A DNA stretch of 64,000 nt. Source: an uncultured Eubacteriales bacterium (lineage in GTDB: Bacteria > Bacillota > Clostridia > Oscillospirales > Acutalibacteraceae). How positions within the stretch are numbered: the first letter of the stretch is position 1; every line of letters begins with the position of its first letter. The stretch lies in assembly GCA_934456435.1 (NCBI GenBank), contig CAKSHH010000003.1:1-64000 (forward strand). The letters run 5' to 3'. A model generated the notes under the pieces. It searched no databases. It saw nothing but the letters and a program-made list of their open reading frames with translations, and was not told where the DNA came from. Below, in pieces: positions 40,710-48,244 of the stretch. The translations under genes were made by a program, and so were the position numbers.

Positions 40710-40740
40710 AAAAAAGACCTCTTTTCATTTTAATAAGTCT

Positions 40741-40770
40741 ATTTTACCAAAAGTAACCATACTTTTACAA
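40741..40770 (-). promoter_or_regulatory. Alcohol dehydrogenase promoter with internal palindrome
   Basis: Minus strand TTGTAA (40770-40765), 18-bp spacer, TAAAAT (40746-40741). The palindrome AAAAGTA-ACCA-TACTTTT (40749-40766) fills the spacer, suggesting direct control by a dimeric regulator. Confidence 0.6.
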
Positions 40771-40901
40771 GAGGTAAACGCATATTTTTAAAAAATTTTC
40801 ATAAAAGTAATTTAATTTAACGATAAAAATCCTGCGTGTTACGGCGAGTCCTTGCCGATTTTTTATTTCAAGGGGTATAATCAAATTTTTTTAAAAAAGT
40901 G

Positions 40902-40930
40902 TTGACAAAAGTTTTTCATTGTGGTATAGT
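40902..40930 (+). promoter_or_regulatory. Promoter of the tRNA pair
   Basis: TTGACA (40902-40907), 17-bp spacer, TATAGT (40925-40930). Confidence 0.85.
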
Positions 40931-40946
40931 ATACGAGCGTTGAGAC

Positions 40947-41022
40947 GCTGGTGTAGCTCAGTTGGTAGAGCAGCTGATTTGTAATCAGCAGGTCGGGGGT
41001 TCGAGTCCGTCCACCAGCTCCA
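40947..41022 (+). tRNA. tRNA-Thr (UGU)
   Basis: Cloverleaf: acceptor GCTGGTG / CACCAGC, D arm AGCTCAGTTGGTAGAGC, anticodon stem GCTGA / TCAGC around TTTGTAA (anticodon TGT), T arm GGGGGTTCGAGTCCGTC-type, discriminator T and encoded CCA. Confidence 0.95.
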
Positions 41023-41039
41023 CATTTTTATTTGAATAT

Positions 41040-41124
41040 GGGAGAGTTCCCGAGTGGCCAAAGGGAACAGACTGTAAATCTGTCGTCAGTGACTTCGGTG
41101 GTTCGAATCCACCCTCTCCCACCA
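41040..41124 (+). tRNA. tRNA-Tyr (GUA)
   Basis: Class II tRNA with a long variable arm. Acceptor GGGAGAG / CTCTCCC, anticodon loop CTGTAAA (anticodon GTA), variable arm about GTCAGTGACTTC, T loop TTCGAAT, discriminator A and encoded CCA. Same transcript as tRNA-Thr (17 bp apart). Confidence 0.95.
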
Positions 41125-41126
41125 GG

Positions 41127-41157
41127 AAAAGACCAAGTCAAACGACTTGGTCTTTTT
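41127..41157 (+). terminator. Terminator of the tRNA operon
   Basis: GACCAAGT / ACTTGGTC (41131-41138, 41145-41152) flanked by A- and T-runs. Confidence 0.9.
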
Positions 41158-41292
41158 CAATGATTCTGTGGGACAAGTGAAATATCTTCGATATGAGATA
41201 TTTTCTTTTGCGGCATTTCACTCAATCCACCGACAAACTCTTGGTTTAAAAAAATCGTGTAAAAACACTAGAACGATATAATTACATAAAAC

Positions 41293-41350
41293 AAGGCTAT
41301 AATTCACATTCGGTCAGCTTCTTAAGTTGCCGTTTATGAGTTATAGCCTT
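41293..41350. repeat. Dispersed palindromic element, copy 2
   Basis: AAGGCTATAATTCACA (41293-41308) pairs with TATGAGTTATAGCCTT (41335-41350). After the right arm comes CTTTTGTCTGCGCTGA, close to the GGTCTGCGCTAA that follows copy 3. It lies between the tRNA operon and a convergent surface-protein gene. No other gene is seen between 41158 and 41395. Confidence 0.8.
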
Positions 41351-41395
41351 TTCTTTTGCTCTTTTGTCTGCGCTGAATTTGTCAGCAAACTGCTG

Positions 41396-42940
41396 TTATT
41401 TAAGCGGTTCGGCGTAAACGACCTTGCTGTTTACGATCGTGTACTCGTTGGAATCATCCTTTACGGTTCCGTTAAACTTGAAATCAAGTATGCCGTTTAC
41501 AACGTAATATGTGCCGTTCTGATTCATTGCAAGACCGGTATATTCTGTGTTTACCTTGCCGTTTTCAAGGAAGTACCAGCCTCTGACGCCGTTCAGCGAT
41601 CCGTTATAAAGTCCCTGAGCTTTAGCGTCAAACTTGCTGTTCTTGAAGCAAAGGAGCTCGTCGCCGTCCTGTACAAGTCCGTTGTAGTTGAAGATAAGCT
41701 TACCGCTGCGGACATAGTAGGTTCCGTTGCCGTTCGTTGCCGTACCCGTGTAGGTGAAGTCAACCATACCTTTGTTTACATAGTACCAACCGTTAGCATT
41801 GTTGGCAAGTCCCGTATAATTGAAATCCACTCTGCCGTTCTTTGTGTAATACCAGCCTGTAACTCCGTCAACATTTCCGTTGACAAGACCGTTTACTCCG
41901 AAGTTCACCTTGCTGTTTCTGACGCAATAGGTTCCGTTCTCGTTCGTTGCGAAGCCGTTGTATTTGAATGTGATCTTGCTGTTCTGAACGTAGTACCAGC
42001 CGTTGGAGTTATTAACAAGTCCGTTGAATGTGAAATCAACCATTCCGTTCTCAACATAATACCAGCCGTTGGAATTGTTGGCAAGTCCGTTGTAGCTGAA
42101 GTCAACCTTGCTGTTCTTGACGTAGTACCAGCCCTTGTTGTCCCAAACCTTGCCGTTAATAATTCCGTTGCTCTTGAAATCAACCTTGCCGTTGCGTACA
42201 TAGTACCAACCATGAGGGTTAAGTCCGAAGCCTGTGTAATTGTAATTTACCTTGCCGTTTTCAAAATATCTCCAGCCGCCGCTTGTGAGAAGAACTCCGC
42301 GCGGAGCCTCGTCAAGAGAAGCCGACTTGTAGCCGAGTTTTTCAAAACCGAGAGAGTCAAGCTCAAGACCCGTGTATGTTGCAAGCATCTCGCTTATAAC
42401 ATCGAGAGATTCTGCAAAGTAATCATTGAAAAGCTTGTTCGCATCATCCGCAGAGCCTGCGTCTCCCTGATCAAAAGTCGGGTTGAAGCCAAGCTCATAC
42501 GGGTAAGACTGACTGTAAACCGAAGCCTCACCGTTGATCTCTGTTTTCACTTCATCTCCGTCATAGGTCAGGCGCTGAATGTATACAGGATAGTATGCGT
42601 GAACGGCTTGATTCTCCTCAATCGTTATTCCGACAACGGTATATGAATCGTCATCGTAAAAAGCCGCCGTAAATATCAAGGAAGAGGTTTCCTTGTCGGC
42701 AACATAGCCTGTCTCGATGTCATATTTGTCGGCATACATGGGCATCGCAACAATGCCGCCGTCGAAATCCTCGGATTTCTCGCCGTATTTTGTTGCATAG
42801 TCCCAAAGATAGTCCCACGCCTTTCCGCGCGCCGAAAGAGCCGACGCTTCCGGGGCAAACGATTTGCTGAATGATACAGCAGTAAAGATCATTACAAACG
42901 CAAGCATAGCCGTAATGATTCTTTTTGTTGTCCTTTTCAT
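41396..42940 (-). CDS. Secreted surface protein with aromatic repeat domain
   Basis: A 514-aa exported protein from ATG 42940 (GGAG site upstream; the frame continues upstream without one). Signal peptide MKRTTKRIITAMLAFVMIFTAVSFS. An N-terminal domain (about 30-200) of unknown fold is followed by about a dozen repeats of 20-24 residues of the form GWYYVxNxKVDFxYNGLANNSN. These resemble choline-binding or glucan-binding type cell-wall repeats, rich in Trp/Tyr pairs, and probably hold the protein to the cell surface or bind glycans. No LPxTG. The N-terminal domain might be the effector. Confidence 0.82.
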   Translation of the reverse strand: MKRTTKRIITAMLAFVMIFTAVSFSKSFAPEASALSARGKAWDYLWDYATKYGEKSEDFDGGIVAMPMYADKYDIETGYVADKETSSLIFTAAFYDDDSYTVVGITIEENQAVHAYYPVYIQRLTYDGDEVKTEINGEASVYSQSYPYELGFNPTFDQGDAGSADDANKLFNDYFAESLDVISEMLATYTGLELDSLGFEKLGYKSASLDEAPRGVLLTSGGWRYFENGKVNYNYTGFGLNPHGWYYVRNGKVDFKSNGIINGKVWDNKGWYYVKNSKVDFSYNGLANNSNGWYYVENGMVDFTFNGLVNNSNGWYYVQNSKITFKYNGFATNENGTYCVRNSKVNFGVNGLVNGNVDGVTGWYYTKNGRVDFNYTGLANNANGWYYVNKGMVDFTYTGTATNGNGTYYVRSGKLIFNYNGLVQDGDELLCFKNSKFDAKAQGLYNGSLNGVRGWYFLENGKVNTEYTGLAMNQNGTYYVVNGILDFKFNGTVKDDSNEYTIVNSKVVYAEPLK

Positions 42941-42963
42941 AATATTTGTCTCCTTTGTTTTTT

Positions 42964-43009
42964 TACCTCGCGGTAAGGTGATTATAATATTTTTAGCATT
43001 GCTTGTCAA
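42964..43009 (-). promoter_or_regulatory. Promoter and palindrome of the aromatic-repeat surface gene
   Basis: Minus strand TTGACA (43009-43004), 17-bp spacer, TATAAT (42986-42981): perfect consensus. TTACC-TCGC-GGTAA (42964-42977) lies near the transcription start and may be an operator. Confidence 0.8.
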
Positions 43010-43078
43010 CCGAATCGGGTTGGAAAATATACACTTAAACCAAAAATCCGCAAATACAGCCATTTCTGCATTTGCGAA

Positions 43079-43399
43079 TCATCTTGCAAGTTCAATTCCT
43101 GTATTCAAAAGGTTTCTTATCAGCATTTCCTTTTCGGGAGGAACATTATCGAGGGCGTTTATTACCGAATACCAGCGGTCATGGTCGGCTTCACCCTTTA
43201 CCATATAATCTATACTTACACCGAGAATGTCGCTGAGTTTAATCAGATTTTCAACGGAAAGACCCGCAATTCCTCTTTCAACCTCGCTGAAATGCTTGAC
43301 GGAGATATTCAGCTCCTCGGCGATTTTTTCCTGAGTAAGCTTGACCGCCTTGCGCTGCTTTTTGATTCTTTGTCCCATTCCCTGCTTGTAATCGTCCAT
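43079..43399 (-). CDS. XRE-family transcription regulator with C-terminal extension
   Basis: A 106-aa HTH protein: MGQRIKKQRKAVKLTQEKIAEELNISVKHFSEVERGIAGLSVENLIKLSDILGVSIDYMV is the XRE fold, followed by about 35 residues. It sits between the aromatic-repeat surface gene and a second XRE gene, all on the minus strand. ATG 43399 is preceded by GGGTGAT; a TTG at 43411 is less likely. Could regulate the surface genes. Confidence 0.85.
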   Translation of the reverse strand: MDDYKQGMGQRIKKQRKAVKLTQEKIAEELNISVKHFSEVERGIAGLSVENLIKLSDILGVSIDYMVKGEADHDRWYSVINALDNVPPEKEMLIRNLLNTGIELAR

Positions 43400-43414
43400 A
43401 TCATCACCCAACCT

Positions 43415-43436
43415 GTTATGTTTATTTTACCATAAC
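43415..43436. promoter_or_regulatory. Inverted repeat upstream of XRE gene
   Basis: GTTATG (43415-43420) and CATAAC (43431-43436) with a 10-bp AT-rich centre, 16 bp before the regulator's start. Candidate autoregulatory site. Confidence 0.4.
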
Positions 43437-43466
43437 TATTTTATTCCAAAAACAAGGTAGAATGTG

Positions 43467-43495
43467 TTGACAAAGTAAACCTTTAATGTTAATAT
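43467..43495 (+). promoter_or_regulatory. Plus-strand promoter antisense to the small XRE gene
   Basis: TTGACA (43467-43472), 17-bp spacer, TAATAT (43490-43495). The next plus-strand gene starts at 43885, so a transcript would run antisense through the whole 43520-43726 regulator gene. Confidence 0.45.
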
Positions 43496-43519
43496 TATAA
43501 TATCATTTTAAGAAAATGC

Positions 43520-43726
43520 TTATTTTTCAGCTTGCCTGCGGCCAAGGAGATAATCAACACTCACGTCGTAGAAATCGGCAAGCTTAATGAGCGTTGAAGC
43601 GGTCAGTTCAATCACACCCGTTTCATATTGTGAATATGTGTTTTGCGAAACATTCAGCATTTCGGCAAGGTCTTTTTGCTTGAGGTCTCTGTCCTCTCTC
43701 AAATTCCGTATGTTCTTGTAAATCAT
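43520..43726 (-). CDS. Small XRE-family regulator
   Basis: A 68-aa single-domain HTH protein (MIYKNIRNLREDRDLKQKDLAEMLNVSQNTYSQYETG, VSVDYLLGRRQ). GAGGTGAT precedes ATG 43726. It is divergent from the 1,240-aa surface gene across 158 bp containing ACAGATA half-sites over the surface gene's promoter, so it likely represses that gene and itself. Confidence 0.88.
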   Translation of the reverse strand: MIYKNIRNLREDRDLKQKDLAEMLNVSQNTYSQYETGVIELTASTLIKLADFYDVSVDYLLGRRQAEK

Positions 43727-43763
43727 AATATCACCTCAAGCAATATTATGTAATATCTTTTAA

Positions 43764-43799
43764 ACAGATATTGACAATTATCTGTAATACAGATATAAT
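43764..43799 (+). promoter_or_regulatory. Surface-gene promoter covered by ACAGATA half-sites
   Basis: TTGACA (43771-43776), 17-bp spacer, TATAAT (43794-43799). ACAGATA (43764-43770), TATCTGT (43779-43785) and ACAGATA (43789-43795) alternate in orientation across it, overlapping both boxes: a strong repressor target. Confidence 0.75.
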
Positions 43800-43884
43800 T
43801 ATTTTATAGGGAGGTCTATAAGAACATAAAAGGTAATAGATTTAGCATAAAATCAAGTTTAATTCTTGAAAGGATTGATTTAAA

Positions 43885-46800
43885 ATGAAGAAAACGATTA
43901 AACAAATTTTATCCGCCCTGCTTGTAGCAGTCATGCTTGTCGGTGTAATACCTCTTTCGGCATCGGCAACACAATCTCGAACGGGTTATTTTAGTAAAAG
44001 TTATTCTTACAGCTCAAATCCGACAGATTACATTATGAATATTGCTCAAGCGCAGATAGGCAGAACAAAATCTCAAATGGGGTACACCGAAGCGTGGTGT
44101 GCTGATTTTGTGGGCGACTGTGCAAAGCTGGCAGGGCAGGATAATGCTATTCCGTTATACGGAGGTTGCAACGGATTGATAACTAAGGTATTAGATGCCG
44201 GCGGTCAAAAAGTTACAAGCAGACAAAAAGGCGATTTGGTCTTTTACTATTGCTCTTCATGTGCTTGTTATGTACATGTAGGTTTAGTTTTAGATAGCAC
44301 ATATAGTATTGAAGGAAATTACAATAGTAAGGTTACAAAGGTTAGCGGTTATTATAGTGACGGCGAACATAACACAAGCAGCGGAACAATAAAAAAAGTT
44401 TATGTAAGACCCAAGTATAATGGCGGTACACACACACATTCATATAACACATACATATATTATCAAGCGGCACACCCTCATTACAACTGTTATAAATGTA
44501 GTTGCGGAGATATTAAAGTTGTTCAGAATGAAACAAATTATGTAAGTTCATGTAGTGAATGTAACCATACTCATTCATATGTTGAAAAATATGAGGCAGC
44601 TCATCCGCACAAACAATATATGTCGTGTTCTTGCGGATCATATTATTACACCGGCAAAACAGTTTATCTTGAAAACAAGGACTGCTGCGTAAAAGCTACT
44701 TCCAACTGGAAATTTACCGATTATGATGTTCCAAGCATATCTAACTTATCTTATGGTTCAGATTTTAATATAAAGGGCACAATTTCTTCAAATGTAAGAA
44801 TTAATTGGGTCGGTGTTGTTCTTTATGACAGTACAGATAAAGAAATTGCACAAGCCAACGCATATCCGGGCTCAACATCATATAATATTTCCGATTTAAA
44901 CGATCAACTTGATTTTTCAAAGTTGTCGGTTGGAAAGTATAGATTACTCGTTCATGCCAACAATCCAAACAATGATTACACTATTTTATACTCTGAATAT
45001 TTTAATGTCGGTGCCCCAACACTTGCCGCCCCCGAGGTAAGCATCCGTACAACATCAGACGGAAAAGCTATTTTTTCCTGGCCTGCGGTTACTAACGCCG
45101 ATAATTATGATATAAGAATATTTGATTCAAATAAAGAATCCTATAAGGATATTTGGAGCATTTCAAAAACATCTTATGAAATTGAACTTCCCGATGGATA
45201 TTATTATGTTTGGGTATGTTCCTCAAACAGTAATTTTTATTATTGCTTTACATATGGAAATATGTGTGGCTTTACTGTTAAGAAAACAGTTCCCGAAAAG
45301 CCAAAACTGAAAAATTTAAATTCTTATTATACTGAAAATTCTAAAATTAAATTTGAATGGGACTCTACTGAAAGAACAACTCATTACAGCCTTTATCTCA
45401 AAAAGCTAAACGAAAGCACCAATGAATACGAAGTTTATGACTATGAAATGCACTATGTCAAAAGTGGATATGAAAGATATTTGCCCGCCGGCAAATATGC
45501 TATTCAACTTCAAGCATCTAATAGCGAAGATTGGTCATATACTGACGGTGATTGGGTTGAATTCACTGTTTATAGTGCTTACACCGTTTCCTACAACGTA
45601 AACGGCGGAACAGGTTCGATTGCAAGTCAAACAAAGACTCACGGCACAAATCTTACGCTTACAACAGCAAAACCGACAGGCAAGAGCTTCACCGTTACAT
45701 ATAACGCTAATGGCGGTACGGTTTCAACATCAAGCAAGACAGTTTCGCAGACTTTCACAAGCTGGAATACTTCTGCAAACGGAAGCGGCACTGCATACAA
45801 TGCAGGTGCAACCTACAGTGCAAATGCAAATGTAACGCTCTACGCACAGTATGCTAACCCGTCAATCGGTTCACTGCCGACTCCGACACGCTCGGGCTAT
45901 GCTTTTGACGGTTGGTATACCTCGGCAACGGGCGGAACAAAGATTACCAACTCGACAGAGGTGACGGCAAACACGACCGTATATGCTCACTGGAAAGCGA
46001 ATGCTTACACTGTTTCCTACAACGTGAACGGCGGAACGGGTTCGATTGCAAGTCAAACAAAGACTCACGGCACAAATCTTACGCTTACAACAGCAAAACC
46101 GACAGGCAAGAGCTTCACCGTTACATATAACGCTAATGGCGGTACGGTTTCAACATCAAGCAAGACAGTTTCGCAGATATTCACGAATTGGAACACAGCA
46201 GCAAACGGAAGCGGTAAGACATACAACGCAGGCGCAAAATACAGCGCAAATGAAAGTGTAACTCTTTATGCACAGTATGCAAATCCGTCAATCGGTTCGC
46301 TTCCGACCCCGACACGCTCAGGTTATAGCTTTGAAGGTTGGTATACCTCGGCAACGGGCGGAACAAAGATTACCAACTCGACAGAGGTGACGGCAAACAC
46401 GACCGTATATGCTCACTGGAAAGCGAATGCTTACACTGTTTCCTACAACGTGAACGGCGGAACGGGTTCGATTGCAAGTCAAACAAAGACTCACGGCACA
46501 AATCTTACGCTTACAACAGCAAAACCGACAGGCAAGAGCTTCACCGTTACATATAACGCTAATGGCGGTACGGTTTCAACATCAAGCAAGACAGTTTCGC
46601 AGATATTCACGAATTGGAACACAGCAGCAAACGGAAGCGGTAAGACATACAACGCAGGCGCAAAATACAGCGCAAATGAAAGTGTAACTCTTTATGCACA
46701 GTATGCAAATCCGTCAATCGGTTCGCTTCCGACCCCGACACGCTCGGGTTATGCTTTTGACGGTTGGTACACTTCCGCAAACGGCGGAACGAAGATCACC

Positions 46801-47607
46801 GACTCGACAAAGGTTACAGCAAACACGACCGTATATGCTCACTGGAAAGCAAACGCTTACACTGTTTCCTACAACGTGAACGGTGGAACAGGTTCGATTG
46901 CAAGTCAGACAAAGACTCACGATACAAATCTTACTCTTACAATGGCAAAGCCGACAGGCAAGAGTTTCACTGTTACATACAACGCTAACGGCGGCACGGT
47001 TTCATCATCAAGCAAGACAGTTTCTCAGTCTTTCACGAATTGGAATACTGCGGCAGACGGAAGCGGCACGGCATACAATGCCGGCGCAACCTACAGTGCA
47101 AATGCAAGTGTAACGCTTTATGCACAGTATGCTAATCCGTCAATCGGTTCTCTTCCGACTCCGACACGCTCGGGTTATGCCTTTGACGGTTGGTACACAG
47201 CAGCAAACGGCGGAACAAAGATCACCGACTCGACAAAGGTTACGGCAAACACGACTGTATATGCACACTGGACGAAGAATGCTGAAACGAAAGCAGTCGT
47301 TAAAGATGTCAAAATCGAGCACAATGCTACGGTCAACTACAAATCGACATATATGCTTTCGCCCGAAATCACAGCCGACAAGGGTGCAAAGTACACGGTA
47401 AAGTATTCATCATCTAATACAAAGGTTGCAACGGTTGACGAAAACGGCAAGATTTACGGTGCAAAGAAGGGTAACGCAACAATTACCTGTACTGTTACCG
47501 ACAGCTACGGAAACGTTGTGACGGACAAGTGCAACGTTAATGTTGACTATTCCGGTGCACAATGGTTCATTATCATCGTTCTCTTCGGCTGGATTTGGTA
47601 CATCTAA
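43885..47607 (+). CDS. Giant secreted CHAP/InlB-repeat surface protein
   Basis: A 1,240-aa exported protein. Signal peptide (about 1-28). A CHAP-like amidase domain (about 45-175) has Cys in EAWCADFVGD and His in YVHVGLVL. Two Cys/His-rich segments follow (HTHSYNTYIYYQAAHPH, CSCGDI; then HTHSYVEKYEAAHPH, CSCGSY), probably zinc-binding. Fibronectin-like segments cover about 270-560. Four 142-residue units of InlB B-type/Listeria-Bacteroides repeats (YNVNGGTGSIASQTKTHGTN, FDGWYTSATGGTKI) follow, then a Big_2-like domain. It ends with a hydrophobic, aromatic tail and no LPxTG. Likely cell-wall hydrolysis or adhesion. A GAAAGGA site precedes ATG. Confidence 0.88.
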   Translation: MKKTIKQILSALLVAVMLVGVIPLSASATQSRTGYFSKSYSYSSNPTDYIMNIAQAQIGRTKSQMGYTEAWCADFVGDCAKLAGQDNAIPLYGGCNGLITKVLDAGGQKVTSRQKGDLVFYYCSSCACYVHVGLVLDSTYSIEGNYNSKVTKVSGYYSDGEHNTSSGTIKKVYVRPKYNGGTHTHSYNTYIYYQAAHPHYNCYKCSCGDIKVVQNETNYVSSCSECNHTHSYVEKYEAAHPHKQYMSCSCGSYYYTGKTVYLENKDCCVKATSNWKFTDYDVPSISNLSYGSDFNIKGTISSNVRINWVGVVLYDSTDKEIAQANAYPGSTSYNISDLNDQLDFSKLSVGKYRLLVHANNPNNDYTILYSEYFNVGAPTLAAPEVSIRTTSDGKAIFSWPAVTNADNYDIRIFDSNKESYKDIWSISKTSYEIELPDGYYYVWVCSSNSNFYYCFTYGNMCGFTVKKTVPEKPKLKNLNSYYTENSKIKFEWDSTERTTHYSLYLKKLNESTNEYEVYDYEMHYVKSGYERYLPAGKYAIQLQASNSEDWSYTDGDWVEFTVYSAYTVSYNVNGGTGSIASQTKTHGTNLTLTTAKPTGKSFTVTYNANGGTVSTSSKTVSQTFTSWNTSANGSGTAYNAGATYSANANVTLYAQYANPSIGSLPTPTRSGYAFDGWYTSATGGTKITNSTEVTANTTVYAHWKANAYTVSYNVNGGTGSIASQTKTHGTNLTLTTAKPTGKSFTVTYNANGGTVSTSSKTVSQIFTNWNTAANGSGKTYNAGAKYSANESVTLYAQYANPSIGSLPTPTRSGYSFEGWYTSATGGTKITNSTEVTANTTVYAHWKANAYTVSYNVNGGTGSIASQTKTHGTNLTLTTAKPTGKSFTVTYNANGGTVSTSSKTVSQIFTNWNTAANGSGKTYNAGAKYSANESVTLYAQYANPSIGSLPTPTRSGYAFDGWYTSANGGTKITDSTKVTANTTVYAHWKANAYTVSYNVNGGTGSIASQTKTHDTNLTLTMAKPTGKSFTVTYNANGGTVSSSSKTVSQSFTNWNTAADGSGTAYNAGATYSANASVTLYAQYANPSIGSLPTPTRSGYAFDGWYTAANGGTKITDSTKVTANTTVYAHWTKNAETKAVVKDVKIEHNATVNYKSTYMLSPEITADKGAKYTVKYSSSNTKVATVDENGKIYGAKKGNATITCTVTDSYGNVVTDKCNVNVDYSGAQWFIIIVLFGWIWYI
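45578..47281 (+). repeat. Four 426-bp tandem repeats inside the surface gene
   Basis: Units start near 45578, 46004, 46430 and 46856 (142 codons each). Units 2 and 3 are almost identical in DNA over most of their length, while 1 and 4 are more diverged, so the middle pair is a recent duplication. The repeat number may vary between strains. Confidence 0.9.
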
Positions 47608-47614
47608 AATTTTT

Positions 47615-47645
47615 CGACCGCTCCGATTCGGGGCGGTCGTTTCCT
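47615..47645 (+). terminator. Terminator of the giant surface gene
   Basis: CGACCGCTCC / GGGGCGGTCG (one mismatch) followed by TTTCCTTTTCTTT. Confidence 0.8.
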
Positions 47646-47650
47646 TTTCT

Positions 47651-48235
47651 TTATTTCTCCGCTGCGGATTCGATTGCTTTGCGGATTTTGTCTGCACCCT
47701 CGCCGTTCGAGGCGGAAAACGGTATGATTTTCACGTCGCCGAACTCTGCAAGCTCGTCATGAATCGACTCCATACGCTTGGTTCTTTCCGTTTTGTTCAG
47801 CTTGTCGCTCTTCGTCATAACAACTATGAAATCATAGCCTGACGACTGCATGAAGCGCATCATGTCAAGGTCGTCCTTTGTCACGGGGTGACGCATATCG
47901 GTAAGCTGAACAACAAGACGAATATTTCTGTCGGAGGTGAAGTAGCCCTCCATCAGATCCGCCCAGCGCTTCTTTTCGTTGAAATTCACCTTGGCATAGC
48001 CGTAGCCCGGCAAGTCCACGAGTTTGATTCCGTCGCAGTCAAAGAAATTGACCGTGACCGTCTTGCCGGGAAAAGAGCTGACACGCGCAAGATTTTTTCT
48101 GTTGAGTATCTTGTTGAGCATCGACGACTTGCCGACATTTGAGCGGCCGGCAAAAGCGATTTCGATATTGTCGCTTTTCGGAAGCTGCTGAGCCGTGCCG
48201 TACGAAGCCTCGTATTTTACCTTATCAAATCTCAT
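47651..48235 (-). CDS. engB: Ribosome biogenesis GTPase YsxC/EngB
   Basis: A 194-aa GTPase needed for large ribosomal subunit assembly. G1 GRSNVGKSSMLN, G3 LVDLPGYGYAKV, G4 VMTKSDKL and the SASNGEG G5 are visible. It follows lon by 9 bp, the usual order in Firmicutes. Confidence 0.95.
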   Translation of the reverse strand: MRFDKVKYEASYGTAQQLPKSDNIEIAFAGRSNVGKSSMLNKILNRKNLARVSSFPGKTVTVNFFDCDGIKLVDLPGYGYAKVNFNEKKRWADLMEGYFTSDRNIRLVVQLTDMRHPVTKDDLDMMRFMQSSGYDFIVVMTKSDKLNKTERTKRMESIHDELAEFGDVKIIPFSASNGEGADKIRKAIESAAEK

Positions 48236-48244
48236 TATACGTCC

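Noticed and set aside
41327..42646. Long plus-strand open frame (439 codons) opposite the aromatic-repeat surface gene
   Set aside because: It mirrors a repetitive gene that has a signal peptide, ribosome site and perfect promoter. The antisense product is a Val-rich periodic sequence with no domain, start signal or context.
45578..47281. Regular 426-bp repeats considered as CRISPR or non-coding array
   Set aside because: They are in frame, multiples of three, and encode a known surface-repeat fold. No CRISPR array or cas gene is present in the window.
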